NCBI RefSeq assembly: GCF_000247815.1
Contig: NC_021674.1
Location: 27,308,514-27,372,513, forward strand
Direction: 5' to 3'
DNA from: Ficedula albicollis
Lineage: Eukaryota > Chordata > Aves > Passeriformes > Muscicapidae
Length of the DNA: 64,000 nucleotides
Shown here: one piece after another, positions 26,801-41,114 of the stretch
How positions within the stretch are numbered: the first letter of the stretch is position 1
Layout of the letters: each line of letters begins with the position of its first letter
Position numbers and translations under genes: made by a program
The notes under the pieces: model-generated
Seen by the model: the letters and a program-made list of their open reading frames with translations, nothing else
The model's database searches: none
What the model was told of the DNA's origin: nothing

Positions 26801-29800
26801 CTTTGGGCACCATTAGAGCAATGGAAACAACCACAGAAATACAGAGGAATCAGGTATCACTTGTAAGAAAGTAACTGGGGATGTAGTATTCCATTACACA
26901 GGATGCATTTGTACCATTTTAGCTTGCACAGATGGAAATATAGTTCAATGTTTCAACATCATTTGACTTTCACGTGTTAAAATATTGATAAGTGCTGCAC
27001 AGGATAATGCCCCTATGGTTTCAAGTAGTAACTGGAGCATGATGTTTATTGAAGTGAAATACAGCAAAGCCTTTAACAAGTATTTAAAATTCTGAGAATC
27101 GTTCTCAACACTGTCATAGATTATTTCTTTATTTTTCTTCATATAATCTTTGTTGATATCTTCCAGTCTGTGGACGTTAAAATAGAATTCATCTTCTGAT
27201 CACCTCAATGCTTCTGTGTTACAAGAAACTATTTAGAAAAAAAAATACTTCCAATTTGAAAACTACACTGCTGCTGTCATACACAAAATAACAAGCTGCA
27301 GTAAAGAAAAACAATGCTATATAAAATAGGCATAAATGGACCATAGACTCTCTGTTCTAAATATTTATGGACCTTTATGCTGCAGCAAGAACATCTGAAA
27401 GCCACAAAACACATGATTATCCAAATTGCTCAATGAGGTCTAACTTGTATCATGTCAAAGCTTCAGTTCTAAAATGCACAGTATTTCCTACACCACTTAG
27501 GATTGCTAAGACCAAATTAGTCCAGCCAGAAGTCAGTAGAGGCCAGAAAAGATGTCACTTCAATATATTTGAAGGGAAGATGAGCCATGAAGGATTTTCT
27601 GAAAGTGCATATCACAGGGGTAAGACCATCATTCATTCAGAATTTATCTATCCAGTCTGCAGCATCAGATTTAGCACAGAATTGTTTTGGTCCCCTATGA
27701 AAGCAAGGCTTCATTTTATACTTCCCATTGGCACAAGCATGGAAAAAATCAAAGGGGAAGGCAGTTCACCAGATATAGTTCAGTTGAACAGACTGGAAAG
27801 AATTTAATGTTCTCTGAATGTAATTTGGAGGAAAAAGAAATGTTTTCAAGTACTGGAGCAACCATTCATTGGGGTACACAGGTCTGCAAGGAACTTAGGG
27901 ACTTGGCTCTCAAACAGGTAATTCTTAGAAGGTACTCATTAACCACATCATCTCATGTGTACATTGAGTAGGCCAGATCCACATGGGAAGCCTGAGTAAT
28001 TCCCAAGTGAATGTTCAGTACCAGGAGCAGGGTTTGCAATTCATGTGTAAAGGTGCACAGCTAATGTTCTCCTCTCCACTTAACCTCATGGTACTTTAGA
28101 AGAGCAAACAGCATTCATTGTTAGACTGTAAACAGAATATTTTATTCCTCTTCTTAAAACAAAATAAGAAAAATAAATCCTATTTATCCTATTTTGCTTT
28201 GACTGTAGGAATATCAGCTTACATGGAGTATTGCTTAAGGCATTCATATCTCAATAGTTGTCCTCTAAATACTATTTAAATTAAAAATAAGTTCCCTTGT
28301 TTCCTAATACATGCACATATTTTAGCACACAACTCATAATAATAAGAATTAGCCATTTCAGTGTAAAGTATTATTTTGCAGAGCAGACTCTTCCTTTCCT
28401 TCTAGTCAATTTATTATCTGATAATTAGAACTGGTTATAAAAGTCCTAAATTGTCAATTTCAGTACTAGTTGATGAAAGTTCTGTGAATGTTCTTTGCAA
28501 AGACAACTGGAGCATTTAATTTCTAAGTTGTTGAAGTGCTTCCCTTTGTTTTTATAATTTATATTAAGAGAATAGAAAAGTTGTATTATTGAGTCAAAAG
28601 AAATCCATACTAGCATGAAGTGTTGCAAACTTACTGAAACAGAAGATTCTGGTAGTTCATTATTCATATTTCATAGTTTAATATTAATATTCATGAATAT
28701 CTCAAATTTAAAAATTTTGCCTCTTTGTCTTCTTAATAGAGGAGTTCAAAATGTTAACCTTTGCGTGGAATAAATTTTCTCAGTTTTGAAATCTGCTAAA
28801 GATGTTCAACAATAAGCATCAATAGACTTCAAAGTACCACTTGCAAGTAGTACAAGAGGTACTACAAACCATCTCAGAAAAAAGAATTGTATTACTATGA
28901 ATTAGTGATGCAGCAAGATGTTCAGGCTACTCAGTATGTTTCACAGTGTCATATGCTGAACACTATTTAAAACAACAATAACATAATTTTTCCACTGGGC
29001 TTTGCAGAATCCATCTTGATGTCTTCCTAATGCAAGATTCTGAGCCATTCCCTTGAATAAAATTAATCTCTGGTTTAATACAAGCCAGCCAACAGTCTCA
29101 ACACAAAGCTCATTGCCATGATCCCCGAATCATTTGGAATGTGCAGAATGACACAAATCTTTCTCCTGCATTGCAACTCAAGCTGAGAATGTGCCTCAGC
29201 TGTGTCCCCAGTATGCTTGCATCTCAGCCACAAAGGACCCATATGATCATATGCTATACTGCCCAAAAAATAATTTTCTCATGTGCAGAGACACATTTAA
29301 CCAGAGATATCGTGTAACATCTTCTGTGGCCATCTGTTCAACTGTGGGAGCACAGGTATTTCAGAGCAGCACACAGGTTAAATGCACACAGCCAGGATGT
29401 GCCTCGATGCAGCCTCAATACAGCAGTGATCCGTGCATTGTTCAAGTGGAAGTGGCTAGCAGATTAAAAAATGGGTGATCACGGACCATAAGCTGTCATG
29501 TGGATGTCACACTGGCAAAGCAGAACATAATACCAATATTTCCTGAAAAAAATAAAAGGCTAAATACTTTTTAAATAATGTTCTGTTTGATGTTCATATA
29601 TGCTGAGGCAGAATTTCTTTGAACAAGCAAACCCAGACTAATAGCAGTAAAAGAAAAGCAGGTAGCTGGTAGCTTCCCAGAATGGCTACTTAGTCACTCA
29701 GGAGCCAAAAGCTCTCCCATCTGCTTTCTACAGGTGTGACCATCACAGCACAGCTTATTCAGAAACAAGCCACAATTAAAGATGGAGTGACCCTCTGAGA

Positions 29801-32800
29801 TCTCATGGAGATGGATGTGACACAACCATTGTGTTAAGGCCTTATTCTGCTGATCAATACCTCAGGTACCTCACACCAGACTGCTCCTCTGCTCAGACCT
29901 CACGGAAAATGTCAAAATGCAGAGTATGTAGGAGGGTGGGAGGGGGATCACCAGGGCGTGCCTGTTTCATGGCACATTATAGATGTCTTTGGTCTTACTT
30001 TAAAAATCTACAATCTCAAAATATGTACTATAATTCTTTGTATATCCTTTAAAAAACCTGTATGCTTTGTTTGATACTGAAGTTGAGGCCAGATGGGAAT
30101 CTGTGGGTTGTGTTTTATTTATTGATTAGCTATATGAAGGAGGGTGTGGTGTGTCCCGAGTCTGTTTCCTTGTGTTCAGACCATGCTGCTTAGCTGGCTT
30201 TCCAGAATGAGGCACAAAAAACTTAATGTCTTTGCATTGCATCACTTGCATTGTTGGTGCTCTCCTGCCTGCTGGAGTTTTAAACTCTGCTTTCTCAACT
30301 TCATTTGGGTGAAGATCCCTGCTACCAAACGTCAGGTGTCCCAGAAGCTGTGACAGGGAGCCAGGGAATGTTTAAAATAGTCAGGCAAATTTATGAATCA
30401 AGAAATGCAACTCAGAAAGACTACCTCAGGAACCTATTTCTTTCAAGTTAAACCTAAGGAATTAGGACTGCAATAAGTAACTGCCCTAGAGGGATGTGGC
30501 CCATCCAGTCAGAACTTCTTTCCTTAATCTGAATTTCTGCCACATGGAAGTAGAAAGACTTTCTATGGTTAACTGTGGCTATACCCGGCCTTGTTCGCCC
30601 AAGTTTCTCACGTTGCAGGCTACAATGGAGGTGGCAGTACTTTTAAGATGGTAAATCACTGACCCTTGAGTGAGGCTCTTCAGGTGAGCTCTGTGAAGAG
30701 ATGTTTACCTAAGGTAGCTGATGGGTCCAAGGCCTAAAACTTCTATTGTCCTCAGAATGCCCCAGAGCTTCTTGATGCTTTCAGAAAATTCCTATACATT
30801 GTGTGTCTGAAGCGTGGGCATTGTGAAGGCTTTACTGGAGGGATCATAGGAACCTGGGAGACTTAGCTCAAACCCCCACAGTTAAGTGACAGCCCAGCCC
30901 TTGGTGGATCCAGCCCAGACAATCTACAGGTGGGAATGGAGCTATTGCTCCAGAAATTTCTCCTAACCAAACATTCCTCCAATAAGTTTTTCATGCATAT
31001 GTGGTATGATTTTCATGGGATGAAATCATTAGATGGTGTCATTATTTCGAATTGGCCGTAATTTGGAAATAAATAGACAATAACATGAGGTGATACCTCA
31101 AGAAAAAATGCTGCTGCTATGAAAGAAAAGTATTTTCTAGAGAGAGTGTTTGCAAAATGCAGACAAGGCCAAACTGATGTTACTTATGTAGTATGACACA
31201 TCTCTTCTGCCAAGGTTTGGGAGTGAAGTTCAGATAGAAACTGGCGAGGCAAAAGGGAATAGGGAAAATTTTGCACTGGCTGCCTATGAATCCAGTAATG
31301 ACATAGGATATCTAAGCTTGGGTTTTTTTCTGCAAAAGGTATGTTTTTTTCTTCAAAATTATATTATTAAAAGCTCTTTAAAATATTAAATAGCTGCCTT
31401 CTTTGTATAAAATCAGCTTACACCTACAGCTGGAGTCTGCAAAGACACATGTACATGCTTAGTTCCAAGTAGTGAACACAGCTCCAGTAACTACAAGCGT
31501 CGTTTTCCCCTATGCTGAAAATTGTGGTGACCTCCCAGTGCCACTGGAGACATTAACACGCCTTTTTTCATTTGGTGCATCTCCCAGCGTTTGCCACAGA
31601 CCTTTTTCTTCTCGGCTGTGAGAATAGAGGGAAGTTTCAGAGACGGCAGGCTGGCTCAGAGCCGTGGGGCCAGTAGATGGCAGCAAGAACACGCAGAAAA
31701 GGCTTTCCTCGCCCAGCTGGGCAGCCTGGAAAGCGGCGCAACTTTAAACGGATTCAGTATTTGCCTTCCATATTTGGAGAGTGAAAAGTATATGTGACAA
31801 TTAGAGGGTAATGCAATATTACAGTGCAAATAGGAGAGTGAAATGACTGTGTAACCACTGAATAGCTCCCTGATTTAATTTGTTTGTACTGACCTAACTT
31901 CTCTGCAATTGCAAGTTCACCTCTGAGGGGCTTGGAAAGAGGGATGGAGATCTGACTGCTGCCAGTCACCAGGAACTTCCCCGGCCCTCCTTCTCTGTTA
32001 CACTTTCTGTGCAGGGTAACACTGCTTTTAGGCCGAAAAGTCACGGAAATCTGCGAATGAAAGAAGCATCTCCCTTTACACTCGGCCATCGTGATTTTTT
32101 TTCTTCATGTGGGATTCTGCTCTCTGCTACAGATCATTCAAAAAGGAAAAAAAAAAAAAAAAACAAAACACAAACGGTTAAAGCATGAAGACAAGCCCTA
32201 AATATGCACATACACAAGTATGAATTTTTTTCCCCCCAAAGGGACCTAGGGTCTGGGCTGACTCACCATGTATTGTAGTAATTGCAAAGATGGAATGCAA
32301 CAGCTCCAGAAAACTGCCAAGAAGCAGGCATAAAATCTAGGCATCCGGGAAGCAGCTGGGCTTCTTAATTATTGGCAAATATATTTATATATAAATATTT
32401 TGCCAAGCGTGATTTGGGTTAAGAGTTCCTGTGAAGTGACCTTTTGCTTTCCTTTGTTTTGTGTCTGTACACATGTCCTAGATAGATACATGGGGAGAGA
32501 GACACAGACGCACAGACAGAGATAAATGAACGGATTTCACACAGCCCTCCAAAATCCCAAACGACGCCTAAATTAAACGAAGAGGGATATGAAGCGAGGC
32601 ATAAGTGCAAGCACAGATTTCAGAACTGTGAAAATATGTCAGCAGAGCATCATTTTTTGGTTCAGGCTGATAATCACTCCCTGCTCTCATTATAAGATCA
32701 GAAGGGCCATCTGTCCTCTCTGGATAATTTGGAGCTCAGATACAGTGAGCACCCTTGTTAGAAAATGACCCTCCTACTCTCTGTAATCACAAGCACTTGC

Positions 32801-33700
32801 AGCCCTGCATCCACACAAAGCTGGGGAGGAACAGATTGGTTCCAGATCAGTATTGATTACGTATAGATTTGTGGTTTATTTTGTGCTATATTTGGGTGAA
32901 GAGGTTTTTATTTTGGAAGGGTGGTGGGGTTTGTTTCCTGCCTCTGTTTTTCGACCTGTAACATTCACTTCTTTGGACTTTCCTCTCCCTTCTCGAGATG
33001 TAACACTAGGATGTTGCATGAAACGGAGGAGTGTCTTGATTTTGTAATGAGGCAAGTAAGCATCAGTCTGAACAATACAACTCGGGAAGCTGCTTCCTAA
33101 TACACGACCCCTGTTTGCAGGGAGCTGTTTCCCCTGTGATACATGGTTATTCTCGTGCGGCTGACTCACTCATTCACAGCCGCAGCAGAGACGTGTAGAA
33201 TTTAGGGATTCTTCAACGTTTGCTCTGGACCTGCAGACACAAACAAGTCCTAGTGACTTCACTGACATAGGACAGAGTCATTAGCCGAAGGGAAAAATCT
33301 TTGCAAGGGAACATAAGCTGCCTTCCTCTTCCGACCCAGATTCAGTGACAAAGTCCCACGTCCCCCTCGTGTTTCCAAGCAAGGAGATCATCAGAAGGGC
33401 AGGTCCGGAGTGAAAGTGCCCCTTTTCGGAGAAAGGTTTCAGGAATTCATACGGGATGAAATCATCCCATCATTCTTGTGGGGACCAGTGTGTATCGTGT
33501 CGCTATTAGCAGAACAAAGATGACAAACAAGACGGACAGTTTCAGGACACGAGGACACGGGGAAGTCGCAGGTGGGAGGAATCCGATTTTAGCGCTAAGA
33601 TTTCGTCGTCTCTAACGCCCCGCTGTAAGAGACTTAGGGTTTCAGGAGGTAGTTAGTTTATTATTATTCTGACGGTAGCGGTTTCTCCTCATTTGTAAGA
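23831..33700. other. Gene-free intergenic sequence
   Basis: Moderately AT-rich sequence with no supportable coding region on either strand. The longest open frame (146 codons at 27367-27807, +) has no recognisable domain. Local features are an A17 tract at 32147-32163 and a 35-nt imperfect palindrome at 32372-32406. The sequence becomes markedly more CpG-rich just after the right edge. Confidence 0.6.
32372..32406. repeat. AT-rich imperfect inverted repeat
   Basis: Arms ttggcaaatatatttat and its near reverse complement (ataaatattttgccaa) face each other around a two-base centre. The ends, TTGGC and GCCAA, are perfect NFI half-sites but too far apart for a normal NFI dimer. It could form a cruciform or simply be a chance AT-rich palindrome. 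Confidence 0.55.
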
Positions 33701-33719
33701 CAATGATGTTTAATATTCA

Positions 33720-34139
33720 CCGAGGAGTAGTGAGGTGGCATTTGAGCACCCCCACGCCCAGCCCCGCGCCGGGGGCACGGAGCTGTGGCTGGCAGGCTGC
33801 GCAGCGCCCGCGGGGACCGCTCCGGGCGGGGTGGCCGGCCCGGGGTGACCGAGACTCGGCGGCAGCCGTGGGATTGCTCCCGGCCGGTCCGAGCCGGGCA
33901 TCTTCCCAAGCGGCTGCAAAGCCACCCCATCCGCGGGGGCGGACAGGTACTGAACGGCATCTGCAACCTCGGCTGAGTTCAAACCACTCTGTTTGCGCAG
34001 CCGGCGGGGACAGGAGCTGCCCCACCGGCGCCATCGTGCCCGGCTTTCCTGGGGAGTGGGGGGCGAGCAGCCCCGGACTGGGGCGGGCAGAGGCTAGGCA
34101 CACTCGGAGCAACATTCAGCAGGCATCCCAATGTCCCGC
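33720..34139. promoter_or_regulatory. CpG island
   Basis: The first strongly GC- and CpG-rich block from the left. It begins a series of islands that continues to the right edge. No protein motif was recognised in its open frames, which look like GC-driven artefacts. It ends at a T20-C69-T23 tract. Confidence 0.65.
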
Positions 34140-34158
34140 TTTTTTTTTTTTTTTTTTT

Positions 34159-34251
<93 letters not shown>
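34140..34251. repeat. T20-C69-T23 tract (poly-T with probable gap fill)
   Basis: Twenty T (34140-34159), 69 C (34160-34228) and 23 T (34229-34251) follow each other without any other base. The symmetrical T flanks suggest a single poly-T where assembly broke and the gap was filled with C. Confidence 0.85.
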
Positions 34252-35099
34252 CTCTACTGACATCCATAAAACGTGTATGCTAAAAATCAGAACAAAGCCG
34301 AGCCGAGGTAACTTCCCTGTAGATGCTAGCTTAAGGACGGGCACACTTTTGGGCTATGAAAATAATATCTCTGTTGACTTCAGATAGGTCCCTTTGTCCA
34401 GCAGACAAATAATTTCATGTGAGGTCTTGCTGGTTGGGATGAGAGGGACTGTTGTGTTTGGTTTGGGTTTTTTTTAAAGACTCCGAATATACCCAATCTT
34501 TAGCCTCCCTCTTTCCATAATTTTCCTCACTAGGAAAGCTTGCTTGTCTTTGTATAAAATTCGAGTACACTGTAGAGAAGGAGAGGGAAAAAAAACGGGT
34601 GCAGGACATAAAAACTCTAACAACAAGTAGCCCTGAATAGGTGAGTGATACATGTATGTTTATTCTCGCCGAACACTTCTGCATCTGCTAGGCAAGGCGT
34701 CGGGCTCTGTGTATGCTCACTCCTGTCTACTCCTGTGGAAGAAAATCGCTTTACGTGCTTATATATATGCGTGTGGGACTATACAGACAGATAGGTAGAT
34801 AGACTGCACTCGCATAATCTGCCCGTGTCTATCTATCTGGGAGGATTAGTTATCTCTGCATCTATTGAGAATTAACAAGGGCGAGAGATTATGTATCAAC
34901 GTACAGACAACGGCTATGAATATGAAACCTTACGTACATAGGTAAGACGGATTCAGTCAGCCACTCAGCTGCAAAGCTCCTCTTTAAGGCTGCTCTGTCT
35001 TATCCTCTCAAAGCCCTCTGACAGCTTCCTCCCAGTACCTTCACCAGGGAATAAGGAGGAGAAGGCTCGGCACTGCACATCCCTGCTTTTCACATCCGA
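34252..35099. other. Gene-free sequence between CpG islands
   Basis: AT-rich sequence with short tatata and gatagata stretches around 34760-34840. No gene recognised. Confidence 0.55.
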
Positions 35100-35261
35100 A
35101 AATGACAGACATATGTCACCGCCGTGCCTGGACTTTGCTGGAAACGGGCCGCCTCCCCCGACCCCGCCACACACACCTTTTGTTCCAGGCAAAATAAACA
35201 ATTCGGAGGAGCTGGGAAAGGGTGTTATGCCAGAAGGGGAGAGACGGCGGGAGGGCCGCGC

Positions 35262-35602
<341 letters not shown>

Positions 35603-36067
35603 GTAGCAGAGGCAGACGGGGTCTGTGGGGCTCAAGAGGGGGAGCTGTACGAGCGAGGGGGCCGGGGCGCGGGGCCGGGGCCGGGGCAGGGGTCGGGGAG
35701 GCGCACGGCGAGGTCTCTCCGCAGCGCAGGACTGTATTTTGCGGCAGAAACTCTCTTGAGCTCAGACAATGGAGCGGGATGTTTACTGCGGGCGGGAAGA
35801 CAATTAGCAATTCATCGGGAGGGATGTGTCACCCAAATGTCACGGGGAAGCTAACATGACATCTGTTTTAATGGCTCCGTGCTAATAAACTCCTCTCGAA
35901 GGGCGGCTTTGTGGGGACGTCAAAGATTATTTACAGAATGAGTCAGTTTCCAAACGGGCTGAGGCGCCGTCGGTGGCGGCGGGACCGCGGCGCGGCGGGG
36001 ACGCGGCGCCCGGGACGCCGGGCGGGAAGGACCCGCGGGGAAGGGGCAGCTGCAGGCAGCGCTCCCG

Positions 36068-36098
36068 CCCGGCCCGGCCCGGCCCGGCCCGGCCCGGC
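36068..36098. repeat. (CCCGG)n simple repeat
   Basis: Six CCCGG pentamers in tandem immediately left of the next C run. Such a repeat would promote assembly failure at this point. Confidence 0.9.
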
Positions 36099-36517
<419 letters not shown>

Positions 36518-36860
36518 CGCCGAGGGCAGGCAGCAGCCCCGGGCGGGTGTCCTTCCTTCCCTCCGCGATGGCTGTGCCGCGACGGCAGCGGGACGCGTGC
36601 TCCGAGGGGATGCGCGTCCGTCTCCGCGGCTTGCCTTCTGCTCAGCTTTTCCCGGAGGATGGGGGAGCCCCAGTCCCGGGAGAAGCCGCCCCTTGCAGAG
36701 GCCCCGAGGCAGCAGGGACAGGGTCCCCGTCCTGGGCTGCAGACACCGGGCGCGGAGGGGCCCGGCCTCGGAGATGGAAGTTCCTCGACACCGGGAAGCA
36801 GCGAAGCCCCAAAAGAGCGGCCGGAATTTCACCGAGTGCCACATCCTGCGTTATTGAACA

Positions 36861-37659
36861 AGACACGCTGCAGTAAAACACATAAGTAGACAAACTGAGA
36901 GAATCCATTTAGAAGTTAACACAGCCTGACTTGCTCACAAGCACACAGTGGGGGGAGACAATTTAATTTCGCTCAAATCCATTCGAAGATTTTTATGTTT
37001 AGATTGTTGTTTAGATGGCTTTAAAAGATTCTTTAAAATAGGAGAAGGGGAAACCTATGGAGCCCCTGGCCGCTGGCTTGTATTCCTGTGCCTCCTCAAT
37101 TTTCGTCCTCTGTAAGGACAGGCTGGGGAGGGGATGTGTGGAATATATCCAACTGTTCTTGCAGTTACGTGTGTGTATAAAGAGAAAGCGTGTTTCTGTA
37201 TTCCTGTCTCTCCATATACGCATCTATGTGCATCTCATCTGTACAGAGAATGGATACTGCACCTTTTTAAGACAAGCAGAACGAGCCAATCCAAAAAGTC
37301 TTTACTTGGGCAGAACCGACTCTGAACGTAATAGCAGGTTATTGCAAACCTGTCCTCGGTACTTATTAATCGTTCAGATCAAATACATTAATGGATAGCG
37401 AGAATGAAAATAGGCTGAGAACCGTCTGTCGTCCTTTCAAGGGCAACGAAAACGCGGTACTGACACCGGGACTGAAGGGAGCAGCGTGCTCCGTAACCTG
37501 GAGAGGGGAAGGAGGTGGGCCAGGAAGTAGATGGGTAAGAGGAAAATTGCCATTGTCAGGAAACCTAAATGCAGTTTTAGGTGGCCCACACCTGAGATGA
37601 GTAAATAAGCCCAGATCTACTTTTTTCCTGTCTGCAAAGGTATTAATAGTCTCAAAGAG
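36861..37659. other. Gene-free sequence between CpG islands
   Basis: Mixed, mostly AT-rich sequence without recognisable genes or mobile elements. Confidence 0.55.
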
Positions 37660-38300
37660 AGCTAGGGCAGGCGAGCACTGGTCCTGCACGTGCGGGATGG
37701 CCCTGGGGACAGAGCCCGGGGAACAGGGGCTCCTCCTGACGGGCACCCCGGAGTCCCACTTCCCCCGTTCCCTCCGGGGTCATTCTCTCCCAGTCCTGAA
37801 CACGTCTTCCCATTTTGATACAGACCTCGTGGCGGGGACCTGCTTCCCCGGGCATCGAAGGGAGCGCGGTCCAGGCCTCCGGGCTGAACGCACCGGCCGC
37901 TGCCCGGCAAGTGGGCCCCGGGGAGAGGGGCAGTGAGGGATGGTGAGAACACCAAAATTGCTCCTACACGCCCTTTACTTACTTGACAGTTTGTACCCAT
38001 CTCCCGGCACAGGCCGGTTCTGTGTAGCTGCCCGGTGTGCGCGCATCTGTGCCGGTGACTTTTGGGGGAGCGGGGAAGAGCCCCCCACTGCCCTCTCCGC
38101 TTAAGCCCTCGCTGTTGCGCTTCCCCCGGCGCCGAGAGCCGGGCAGAGCCTGCCCGCTGAGGACACGGGGGGCAGCGGGGCGGCCCCGGCAGGGCGGGGG
38201 CGGCGGGCAGCGAGCCCCGGACTCAGGGGGCGGCCCTCTCGCACAGCCCCCCCGGCCCCCAGACCTCTGGGAATAGGGGGAGGCACGGGAGGGATCCCGC
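37660..38300. promoter_or_regulatory. CpG island
   Basis: About 600 bases of GC- and CpG-rich sequence, the longest readable island without a C run. Several open frames cross it on both strands, but none resembles a known protein and overlapping frames on both strands are expected at this composition. Confidence 0.6.
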
Positions 38301-38379
38301 TCTCCGTTCCAGCTATTTTCAGAGCTTGGGAGCCCGGTAAACAAAACGCTCTTGCTATCTCCTTGCGCAGATAAGGCAA

Positions 38380-38800
38380 GAAGTGGCTTTCTTTAATAAT
38401 ATGATTGAAATGTTAGGGGTATGATGCCTCCTCGTTAGTAATATTGGCTTTGCATGCAGAGCACAATCCCATCCCTCTAGACTGCTTAGCCAAAACAGAG
38501 CGTAAACTCTGTAATTAGTAACGTGTTCCATCATTAAAGAGCCCTGCTGAGAATTTCTATTTAATAATGGTCTTAAATTAGTTATGATGGTAAATACTCG
38601 TCTGGAAATTCAACATCTAAAACCATCTACACTCTGGAAATGCTCCAGTGTTGCTGTAATCTCCTGTAACACAGAAATGACTATCACATTCAACCATCGC
38701 ATTAGAAATTCGTCCTACCGTTTGGTCCACTAATATACAGTATGGATGTGTTAATTAGGTTAACCCATAGACTGTCTGCTTCACAAATATTTAGAAATAA
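38380..38800. promoter_or_regulatory. Candidate enhancer (TAAT-rich, conserved-looking)
   Basis: A strongly AT-rich block directly after a CpG island with many homeodomain cores, including ctgtaattagta (38509-38520), ttaataatgg, ttaaattagttatg and gttaattaggttaac (from about 38749). This density is typical of conserved non-coding elements around homeobox genes. It lies about 7 kb 3' of the SIX3 stop. Conservation is not tested. Confidence 0.35.
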
Positions 38801-40219
38801 ACAATGAAAGCTCCTTTTTAATACGATACAGCCAGGAAGAGAGGAGGAGGGGCGGATTTGACTCTTTCAGTTGGAAAGTCTTTTGTTTTCAGATAAGGTG
38901 GAACTGCAACGTCGGGCCTGAGAGTTCGCCAGCACGCACCCACGGGCACGCACCCACGGGCACGCACCCACACCAGCCCGACCGAGGTCAGCAGCTCCCT
39001 GCCACACGCAGGAGCAGCACCCACGGCTCCTCCTGCAGAATGTGGCTGTTATCATTCGCCTCCCGGCCTAGGCAGATCAGTTCGTACCACACCTTTTCTC
39101 TTTGGGGTTTATTGGGGTTTCTTAAATTTAATTTGTCCATTTTAGAAAACAGCTTGCTCCTTCTCTGCCGTGTCCCCTGTACAGCGGGGCTTGGCTTCTG
39201 CAATCTTTCCAAAAGAGCTTTAAAAGGATCCAAGGAGGAACAAGGAAGGGGCAGCAAAAGAGTAAATAGATGAATAAATAAATCCGGCTTTCCCCCTGTC
39301 TGCAAGCGGAATTAAAGTTTCACAGACAGACTGTGATGCAGGTATAAATAAGTCATTCAGGTATGCTTATCCCCACTGGGGATATAAAGAAAACTTACTT
39401 GTAATAACAATAGAAAATCAGTAACTGATATAGTTGGGGGTAATGGTAGGAGTGAAGGGAGGGAAGCGAAGTATATTTCTGTATTTACCTTGACATCTAA
39501 ACGTTTATCCTTTCTAGCGCTAACCTTTCATGTTTAATGAATGAATCTGCATTGCAGGCTTTTTTTCCCCCTCCATGTGCCGGCTAGTTTTAAATCTGCA
39601 AGCACCACAAAGAGGCCGTGATCCCATCTGCCTATGATTCCAAATTAAAGTTCAAACGGATGGCTTACACACTGCTGATCCTGTATCATAGCCTCTCGCG
39701 CCCCTTCAATTACTATTTAATAGAATTACAGTGTAAAATCCCAATAGTCTTAAAGAATGTTTTATCACAGACTGAAGAGAGAGAATATACAGACACCTCC
39801 AATGTTATTGAACTGTATTACTGACCTATTTAGATATTAAAAGGGAACATTCAGTGTTCTACAAGATATTACAAGAGCTCCTTTAATCTGAAAACATGCA
39901 TATGTGTGTACACATATATATGGCTCTCTATGCGTGGACATTGTATACATCAGCTCCACCCCATCAGCGAGTGCACACATCCAGCCACGCTCTGTGGGTG
40001 TGTGGGTTCACCCTTCCCCACACATACACACACCCACGAAATTACACATGCTCCTCCAGATCGTGCTGAAATTTTGGGAGTTTTGGTAAACTGTAGCATA
40101 ATTTTATTGTGGTCAGATGTAGCTAGAGAGGTTAGTCCAGCAGGAAAGCAATTCTGAAAAGTACTCTTTAAGTGACCTTATTATTAAATGAACTTCCTCT
40201 AATGAAGTTTCTATGGAGA
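38801..40219. other. Gene-free sequence with a small minisatellite
   Basis: No supportable gene. It holds the 14-nt tandem repeat at 38933-38972 and scattered CA-rich stretches near 39900-40035. Confidence 0.55.
38933..38972. repeat. 14-nt minisatellite
   Basis: The unit cacgcacccacggg occurs twice perfectly and a third time partly, head to tail. Confidence 0.9.
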
Positions 40220-40335
40220 CAAAAAAAAATCAACCTACCCAAAAAACAAAAGAAAACAAAACTCCCCCAAAAACCAAACAACAAACCAAACAACAAACCC
40301 AAAACAATAAACTCAAAACAACAAACCCAACCAAA
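40220..40335. repeat. A/C-rich low-complexity tract
   Basis: A run built from A tracts and CAAA/CAAAC words (for example accaaacaacaaaccaaac). It is a degenerate simple repeat without coding potential. Confidence 0.85.
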
Positions 40336-41034
40336 TATTTACAGTATAGCTCAACTCCCATTTAATAACTAGGACTGGAAATACTGTCAGCCGCAGCCCG
40401 GATTTAGCTGTTGTAAATCTTGACTTCTAATCTAGTTCTCGTCTTACTTTTTCTACCTGTTTGGCAAAGGACCTGTCTGCCCTAGATAGAAACTGAGAGA
40501 TTCTGCCACTTTACCTCGCATACAGCAAGGTGTCTAACCATGCACTTTGAGGTATTTCTATCTACACTTTATTCAATACTCTTTAATATCTTTCTTCTCT
40601 TGCAGATCGCTAGGTGCCAAGCCACTCTGAAGCCTCCTGGTCCGAAACTACCTTTCTTTCAAAATGAAAAAGAGCAGAGTAGAAAACAAAACCTCGCAGC
40701 CGTCCTTCCTCCAGACACAGCAACACAAATCCCTTTCGTATCATTTAATCACAGCTTTAACCCGACAGCCCTTGCCTTTTGTCATTGCTGTGCCAGAAGT
40801 GAATATTTACCATGATTGTTGGTAATATCCTTAGTGCTTTCCCTTCCCAACTCCTTCTTGCACATACAGAGGCACACAGACACCCGCCTCACTGCCTTCT
40901 CTATCCCTTGGTCAGTTTGCAACTGGATGGTTTGGTTCATTTCCCCCTTTTCTATACACCATTTGCAAACTTCTGTGTATCTGGGCTCTCTGCGGGGTGG
41001 TGATGTAGCTACAGACCCTCTGCATTTTGTACTC
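40336..41034. other. Gene-free sequence; strong acceptor-like site at 40605
   Basis: No known protein is encoded. A good 3' splice-site consensus (tctttcttctcttgcag, ending 40605, + strand) precedes an open frame continuing to 40815 that resembles nothing known. It could belong to a non-coding transcript or be chance. Confidence 0.35.
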
Positions 41035-41114
41035 GTGAGTGTGTGTGCGTGCGTGTGTGTCTGTGTGTGTGTCTGTGTGTGTGTCGGTCTGCACACCCGT
41101 GTGCGTGTGTGCGC
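41035..41114. repeat. (TG)n-rich microsatellite
   Basis: Interrupted TG dinucleotides with occasional CG, TC and CT words over about 80 nt. Confidence 0.9.

Noticed and set aside
27367..27807. 146-codon open frame, + strand
   Set aside because: Resembles no known protein and has no domain or composition typical of coding sequence. An overlapping frame in another phase starts within it.
33703..34344. GC-rich open frames on both strands around 33.7-34.3 kb
   Set aside because: Stop codons are rare in CpG-island DNA, several frames on both strands stay open together, and the ends run into the T/C tract. No family resemblance.
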